A stretch of 64,000 nt of DNA from an uncultured Pelagibacteraceae bacterium (GTDB lineage: Bacteria > Pseudomonadota > Alphaproteobacteria > Pelagibacterales > Pelagibacteraceae). The stretch spans positions 1 to 64,000 of the forward strand of contig CACAZW010000003.1 in NCBI GenBank assembly GCA_902537055.1, written 5' to 3'. Position numbers and translations under genes: made by a program. The notes under the pieces are model-generated. The model searched no databases. It saw nothing but the letters and a program-made list of their open reading frames with translations, and was not told the origin of the DNA. This document shows positions 59,347 through 64,000 of the stretch, in pieces (position 1 is the stretch's first letter; each line of letters opens with the position of its first letter).

Positions 59347-60420
59347 ATGGGTTTTAAGTGTGGTATAGTTGGTTTACCAAATGTTGGTAAATCTACTTTA
59401 TTTAATGCACTTACAAATTCAAGTAAAGCTCAAGCAGCAAATTTTCCTTTCTGTACGATAGATCCAAATATAGGTGTAGTTCCTGTACCAGATTATAGGT
59501 TAGATGAATTGGTTAAAATTTCAAATTCAAAAAAAAAAATTAATACCACAATATCTTTTGTTGATATAGCAGGATTAGTCGAAGGAGCCTCTAAAGGTGA
59601 AGGATTAGGTAACAAATTCTTATCCCATATAAGAGAAGTAGATGCTGTTATTCATTTAATTAGATGTTTTGATTCAGATGATATTCAAAATGTAAATCCA
59701 ACAGTTGATCCAATTAGAGATTTAGAAATAATTGAAACAGAGATGTCTTTAGCAGATTTGGAATCTATTCAAAAAAGACTAGATAAGAAAAATAAAAAAA
59801 ATAATGATGAAAATCAAAACCAAATTCTAGAAAGAGCTCAGAATTTAATTAATAATAACGATGATATAAATAAATTATACGAAGAATTTGATAAAAAGGA
59901 TGTTAAATTATCAGGATTATTGTCAATAAAGCCTAAACTTTATGTTTGTAATGTTGACGAAAATAGCATTGATAAAGGCAATGATTATACAAAAAGTTTT
60001 ATTGAAAAATATGGTTCTAAAAACACTCTAACTATTTCAGCTGAAATAGAAAATCAATTAAATGAACTAGAAAATGAAGAAAGAAAAAACTATATGAAAA
60101 TGATCAACGTAGATGATACAGGATTAAATTTATTAATCAAAAAAGGATATGACCTTTTATCTTTAGAGACGTTTTTTACTTCAGGAGTTGAGGAGACAAG
60201 GGCTTGGACAATTAACAAAAATTGCATGGCACCTCAAGCAGCAGGTATAATTCATACAGATTTTGAAAAAGGTTTTATAAGAGCAGAAACTGTGTCTTAT
60301 CAAGATTTCGTTGGTAGTGGTGGTTGGTTAAAATCTAGAGAAAATGGTAAAATGAGATTAGAAGGTAAAGATTATATCGTTAAAGATGGCGATGTTCTAA
60401 ACTTTAGATTCAACACGTGA
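59347..60420 (+). CDS. ychF: Obg-family ATPase YchF
   Basis: A P-loop ATPase that binds ribosomes and is linked to stress responses. G1 is GLPNVGKSTLFNALT, G3 is FVDIAGLVEGASKGEGLGNKFLSHIREVDA, and the usual NKxD is replaced by the YchF-type NVDE (VCNVDENS), which accounts for ATP preference in this family. The C-terminal TGS domain is present (FFTSGVEETRAWTI, FIRAETVSYQDF). Length of 357 residues is normal. Its last 24 bases overlap the convergent petC. Confidence 0.97.
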   Translation: MGFKCGIVGLPNVGKSTLFNALTNSSKAQAANFPFCTIDPNIGVVPVPDYRLDELVKISNSKKKINTTISFVDIAGLVEGASKGEGLGNKFLSHIREVDAVIHLIRCFDSDDIQNVNPTVDPIRDLEIIETEMSLADLESIQKRLDKKNKKNNDENQNQILERAQNLINNNDDINKLYEEFDKKDVKLSGLLSIKPKLYVCNVDENSIDKGNDYTKSFIEKYGSKNTLTISAEIENQLNELENEERKNYMKMINVDDTGLNLLIKKGYDLLSLETFFTSGVEETRAWTINKNCMAPQAAGIIHTDFEKGFIRAETVSYQDFVGSGGWLKSRENGKMRLEGKDYIVKDGDVLNFRFNT

Positions 60421-61179
60421 CCATATCTTCTTCATTGTAAAGTAAACCAATACAGTCAATATTATCAAATAAGCTATAACTCTAAATCCTGTTTTATGTC
60501 TTTGCTCTAAATGTGGTTCCGCTGACCACATCAGAAAATTTGTAACATCTTTAGACATTTGCTCAGCTGTAGCTTTTGTTCCATCTGTATACTCAATTAA
60601 ATCATCAGATAAAGGAGCTGGCATTTTAATTTTATTACCATACATATACTTGTTGTAATAAACACCATCATCAAGTTCTACACCCTCTGGTGGTTCAGAA
60701 TATCCTAACAATAACGAATAAATATAATCTGCTCCGCCCTTTCTTGCCTTAACTAGAACAGACATATCTGGTGGATAAGCACCACCATTAGCAGCTTTAG
60801 CTTCTTGCTCATTAGCATATGGCATCACAAATTTATCAGACAATTTGGCTGGTCTTACAAACATTTCTCCAGTGCTGTCCGGACCATCTGTTACCTCAAA
60901 ACCTGCAGCTATTGCTTTGGCCTCTGCTTCAGAAAATTCTGGTCCACCCTTTTCTGCTAAATTTCTATAGGTTAAATATTTCATAGAATGGCAAGATGCA
61001 CATACTTCTGTATATACTTGATACCCCCTTTGTAATGAAGCTCTATCGAATTTTCCAAAGAGACCTTTGAAAGTCCATTTAGTTTCTAAAAAAGGAGGTG
61101 ATTTTTCAGCAGAGTTAGATGAATTTATTGCAATAATTGAGAATATAAATACAAGAAAAATATTTTTTAACTTACTCAC
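60397..61179 (-). CDS. petC: Cytochrome c1 of the bc1 complex
   Basis: The haem c subunit of complex III, passing electrons from the Rieske protein to soluble cytochrome c. It has a signal peptide ([17 protein letters not shown]), the haem site [11 protein letters not shown], the Met axial-ligand region KIKMPAPL and a C-terminal membrane anchor ([20 protein letters not shown]). Length of 260 residues fits. It starts 4 bases inside petB. Confidence 0.96.
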   Translation of the reverse strand: MSKLKNIFLVFIFSIIAINSSNSAEKSPPFLETKWTFKGLFGKFDRASLQRGYQVYTEVCASCHSMKYLTYRNLAEKGGPEFSEAEAKAIAAGFEVTDGPDSTGEMFVRPAKLSDKFVMPYANEQEAKAANGGAYPPDMSVLVKARKGGADYIYSLLLGYSEPPEGVELDDGVYYNKYMYGNKIKMPAPLSDDLIEYTDGTKATAEQMSKDVTNFLMWSAEPHLEQRHKTGFRVIAYLIILTVLVYFTMKKIWSRVESKV

Positions 61180-62447
61180 TTTATTGTTTTTTCTATTTTT
61201 TCATCACTCCTTGCTGCAGCTAAATTTGGTGAGCCTCCTAAAACTGGTTCGGTAATACTCAAAGGCAGCGGGGTAGTTTTTTCTTTCCATCCTAAAACTG
61301 GAAGAATAATTAAAAAATGCGCAAAGTAATACGCTGTAGCAACTCTTGCAATTAACAAGTACAATCCTTCAGCTGGCATCGCCCCTACATATCCTAGAAT
61401 TAAAACATCAGCTACCAAGATCCAGTAGAACTGTCTAAATAACGGTCTGAAAACTGCTGATCTAACTTTTGACGTATCCAACCATGGTAAAGCAGCTAAA
61501 ATTAAAATAGCTGATAACATAGCAACAACACCCATAAGTTTATCAGGAACAGATCTCAAGATCGCATAAAAAGGTAATAGGTACCACTCAGGAACTATAT
61601 GAGCAGGAGTTACAAGTGGATCCGCCTCTATATAATTATCAGCATGACCTAAAATATTTGGCTGATAAAATACAAACAACGCAAAAACAATACAAAACAT
61701 TAATAACGCAAAAGCATCTTTAATTACGATGTATGGATGAAACGGAACTGTATCTTTAGAAGGTTTTTTAATATCAATACCAACTGGATTGTTATTTCCA
61801 GGAACATGTAACGCCCATATGTGGAGTACTACAAGCCCAAGTATTAAAAACGGTATTAAGTAATGAAGAGTAAAAAATCTTGTTAAAGTTGGATTGTCAA
61901 CTGAGTAACCACCCCATAACCAAGTTGTTATACTCTCCCCCACAAGTGGGATTGCACTAAATAAATTGGTTATTACTGTTGCTCCCCAAAAACTCATTTG
62001 TCCCCAAGGAAGAACATATCCCATAAAAGCAGCTGCCATCATTAACAGATAAATTATAATTCCAAGTATCCAAATTATTTCTCTAGGAGATTTATATGAT
62101 CCATAAAATAAAGATCTAAAAATATGAATATAAACTGCAAGGAAAAACATAGAAGCTCCATTTGCGTGAACATATCTTAACAACCATCCATAATTCACAT
62201 CTCTCATTATATGTTCTACACTGCTGAATGCCATATCTGCATGAGCAATGTAGTGCATAGCCAAAACTAATCCTGTAACTATTTGGGTAATTAAGCAAAA
62301 AGTTAATATCCCACCAAAAGTCCACCAGTAATTTAAATTTTTTGGTGTAGGGTAATCTGTTAAGTGATTTGCCAATGTAAGCAAAGGCAATCTATCATTA
62401 AACCATTTACCAAACTTTGAACTAGGTGTGTATTCGTGATCACTCAT
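61176..62447 (-). CDS. petB: Cytochrome b of the bc1 complex
   Basis: The membrane quinol-oxidising subunit of complex III. About eight membrane helices carry the haem histidines ([57 protein letters not shown]). The PEWY motif of the Qo site is present as [14 protein letters not shown]. Length of 423 residues matches alphaproteobacterial forms. It is packed between petA (2 bases) and petC. Confidence 0.97.
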   Translation of the reverse strand: MSDHEYTPSSKFGKWFNDRLPLLTLANHLTDYPTPKNLNYWWTFGGILTFCLITQIVTGLVLAMHYIAHADMAFSSVEHIMRDVNYGWLLRYVHANGASMFFLAVYIHIFRSLFYGSYKSPREIIWILGIIIYLLMMAAAFMGYVLPWGQMSFWGATVITNLFSAIPLVGESITTWLWGGYSVDNPTLTRFFTLHYLIPFLILGLVVLHIWALHVPGNNNPVGIDIKKPSKDTVPFHPYIVIKDAFALLMFCIVFALFVFYQPNILGHADNYIEADPLVTPAHIVPEWYLLPFYAILRSVPDKLMGVVAMLSAILILAALPWLDTSKVRSAVFRPLFRQFYWILVADVLILGYVGAMPAEGLYLLIARVATAYYFAHFLIILPVLGWKEKTTPLPLSITEPVLGGSPNLAAARSDEKIEKTIK

Positions 62448-62449
62448 AT

Positions 62450-62971
62450 TTATCCAATCTTAATCGTGTTAGTATTTACAAATTCATATTTAGGTATCTC
62501 CATATTAGTTGGAGCTGGTCCTTTTCTAATTCTACCAGATGTATCATAATGAGAACCATGGCAAGGACAAAACCAACCATCATAATCACCTTTATCTGTT
62601 AATGGAACACATCCTAGATGAGTACAAATCCCAAGCATCACTAACCATTCAGGATTCTTTGCTCTATCTTCATCTTTTTCAGGATGCTTAAGATCATTGA
62701 CGTCAACTGCTCTCGCTTTTTTAATTTCATCATCCGTTCTTCTCTTTATAAAAACAGGTTTACCTCTCCAAAGAACCGTTAAAGATTGTCCGGGTTGCAT
62801 TGAACTTACATCTACCTCTGTGCTTGCTAATGCTTTTACAGAGGCATCTGGGTTCATTTGATCGACTAATGGCCAAACAGCAGCACCTACTCCAACTGCA
62901 CCTGCTGCGGCAGTAGCAGTAAACAAGAAATCTCTTCTGTTGGTCTTTTTTTCGTCTTTTTGATCTGACAT
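62450..62971 (-). CDS. petA: Rieske iron-sulfur protein of the bc1 complex
   Basis: Carries the 2Fe-2S cluster of complex III. An N-terminal twin-arginine-like signal and anchor ([27 protein letters not shown]) precedes the cluster ligands in CTHLGCVP and CPCHGSHYD. Length of 173 residues fits. It is the first gene of petABC, divergent from trmL. Confidence 0.97.
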   Translation of the reverse strand: MSDQKDEKKTNRRDFLFTATAAAGAVGVGAAVWPLVDQMNPDASVKALASTEVDVSSMQPGQSLTVLWRGKPVFIKRRTDDEIKKARAVDVNDLKHPEKDEDRAKNPEWLVMLGICTHLGCVPLTDKGDYDGWFCPCHGSHYDTSGRIRKGPAPTNMEIPKYEFVNTNTIKIG

Positions 62972-63031
62972 CTTTAATATTTTATAAATTTGGTAATATA
63001 TGATTTCATATAATAAAAAAGAGATATTTCT

Positions 63032-63508
63032 ATGGTAACAATGACACAGAAACCTTTAAAACACGGTCTAAAAGTAGCTCTATATCAGCCGGATATTCCT
63101 CAAAATACAGCTTCAATTATTCGAACTTGTTCTTGCCTAGGGGCTAGTTTAGAAATCATTGAACCTTGTGGGTTTTTATTTAGCGATAAAAGGTTCAAGA
63201 GAGTTGTTATGGATTATTTAGATTACAGTGAAATTAAATTTTACAAGAGCCCTAAAGAATTCTTTGATGAAAATAGTAAAAATAGAGTAGTTTTAATGAC
63301 AACAAAAGCTAGCAAAGTTTATACAAAGTTTAAATTTAAGCATAATGATATATTGCTCTTTGGCAGAGAAAGTGCTGGTGTTCCAGAAGATGTACATTCT
63401 AAGGTTAATGAAAGAATTAAGATTCCAATGCTAAAAAATAAAAGATCTTTAAACATTTCAATATCAGTGGCCATAGGAGCTTCAGAATTTATAAGACAGT
63501 TAGGTTAA
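63032..63508 (+). CDS. trmL: tRNA (cytidine/uridine-34-2'-O)-methyltransferase TrmL
   Basis: A short SPOUT-fold enzyme that methylates the wobble ribose of some tRNAs. Seen: [34 protein letters not shown] (motif 1), [14 protein letters not shown] (motif 2) and [23 protein letters not shown] (motif 3, the knot). Length of 158 residues is typical. In alphaproteobacteria it often lies between petABC and hemF, as here. A second ATG nine bases in (63044) is possible. Confidence 0.93.
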   Translation: MVTMTQKPLKHGLKVALYQPDIPQNTASIIRTCSCLGASLEIIEPCGFLFSDKRFKRVVMDYLDYSEIKFYKSPKEFFDENSKNRVVLMTTKASKVYTKFKFKHNDILLFGRESAGVPEDVHSKVNERIKIPMLKNKRSLNISISVAIGASEFIRQLG

Positions 63509-64000
63509 ATGGATCAATACATAAAAAAGAAATTAGCAAAAAATTGGTTTAAAACTTTACAAGAAGTGCTTTGTAGAGAAATAGAGGAAAAAGAGGGCAA
63601 AAAAACCAAATTTAAAATTACTAATTGGAATAGAAGTAAAAGTAATGATGAAGGTGGAGGACAATATAGAATTTTAGAAAATGGTAAAATTTTTGATAAA
63701 GTTGGAGTAAATTTTTCAGAAGTTTATGGAAAATTTTCACATGAATTTAAAAATAAAGTTCCAGGCACTAAAACAAGCTCTAAATTTTGGGCATCTGGAA
63801 TATCTGTTGTTATGCATATGAAAAATCCTCATGTACCGGCAATGCATTTTAACACGAGGTATATAGTTACTTCATTTGGTTGGTTTGGAGGTGGAATGGA
63901 TGTTACACCTTGTATGAAAGATAAGAAATTAGAAAATTGGTTTCATTCAGAACTAAAAAAATCATGTAATAGACATAACAAAAATTATTACAAAAAATAT
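63509..64000 (+). CDS. hemF: Oxygen-dependent coproporphyrinogen III oxidase, 3' truncated by window edge
   Basis: The first 164 codons of HemF, which makes protoporphyrinogen IX precursor using O2; absent from the ORF track because no stop falls inside the window. Starts at ATG directly after the trmL stop. Family blocks: GGGQYRILENGKIFDKVGVNFSEVYG, FWASGISVVMHMKNPHVPAMHFNTRY and the GWFGGGMDVTP motif. It indicates an aerobic haem pathway, which fits the aerobic respiratory genes next to it. Confidence 0.93.
   Translation, partial: MDQYIKKKLAKNWFKTLQEVLCREIEEKEGKKTKFKITNWNRSKSNDEGGGQYRILENGKIFDKVGVNFSEVYGKFSHEFKNKVPGTKTSSKFWASGISVVMHMKNPHVPAMHFNTRYIVTSFGWFGGGMDVTPCMKDKKLENWFHSELKKSCNRHNKNYYKKY

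Overview
This 64 kb window is a chromosomal segment of a very AT-rich, tightly packed bacterial genome. Gene content, protein similarity and architecture fit the alphaproteobacterial SAR11 clade (Pelagibacterales). The signs are near-zero intergenic space, abundant A/T homopolymers, Lys/Asn/Ile-rich proteins, overlapping starts and stops, and a Rieske/cyt b/cyt c1 operon. The clade assignment is inference from these features, not from a marker-gene search.

Layout. 1-2684 (+): the C-terminal part of a UvrD-type helicase, cut by the window edge, and an aminopeptidase P. 2673-23803 (-): one long unidirectional block running (in transcription order) mraZ-ftsZ-rsmH-ftsL-ftsI-murE/F fusion-mraY-murD-ftsW-murG-murC-murB-ddl-ftsQ-ftsA-lpxC-bamD-ligA. 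This is the division and cell wall (dcw) cluster with outer-membrane and replication genes at its end. Its order is unusual because ftsZ follows mraZ rather than ftsA, and murE and murF are one gene. A sigma70-like promoter and three 10-bp-spaced TGGG repeats precede mraZ. 23930-24289 (-) is rnpB (RNase P RNA). 24338-27552 holds an AmpD-like amidase, an mlaA/mlaC pair, a CIA30-domain protein and a small membrane protein.

27629-29869 is the one accessory locus. An intact tRNA with a CAU anticodon is followed by about 2 kb holding a fragment of a tyrosine-recombinase N-terminus, a sugar-type methyltransferase and tandem GGTTGGTAAAA repeats near both ends. It closes with an exact 41-bp copy of the 5' half of the same tRNA. 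I read this as a decayed integrative element with attL/attR-like ends. Next to it lies a tRNA-Val(GAC) that lacks the usual D-loop and T-loop signature bases and whose first base is the last base of the rpoD stop codon.

29869-33997 (-): yqeY-dnaG-rpoD. The primase has lost three of four zinc ligands. 34120-38515 (+): carA-carB. 38518-40127 (-): a 2OG-Fe(II) oxygenase-like protein and an ELM1-family protein. 40149-42919 (+): trxB, an extended SDR, a membrane protein and psiE. 42922-44109 (-): an aspartate-type aminotransferase. 44146-50895 (+): uvrB, a FolM-like pteridine reductase, a secreted hydrolase-like protein, folB, uvrC, pgsA. 50892-51773 (-): ilvE. 51833-54234 (+): a marR-response regulator-histidine kinase operon. 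54215-54457 (-): ubiK-like. 54506-60420 (+): lgt, midA-like, pgeF, prs, rplY, pth, ychF. 60397-62971 (-): petABC. 63032-64000 (+): trmL and the start of hemF.

Most of the window is core metabolism in a streamlined arrangement. The items worth following up are the tRNA-bounded mini-island, the divergent tRNA-Val, the ftsZ relocation, the murE/F fusion and the zinc-less primase.
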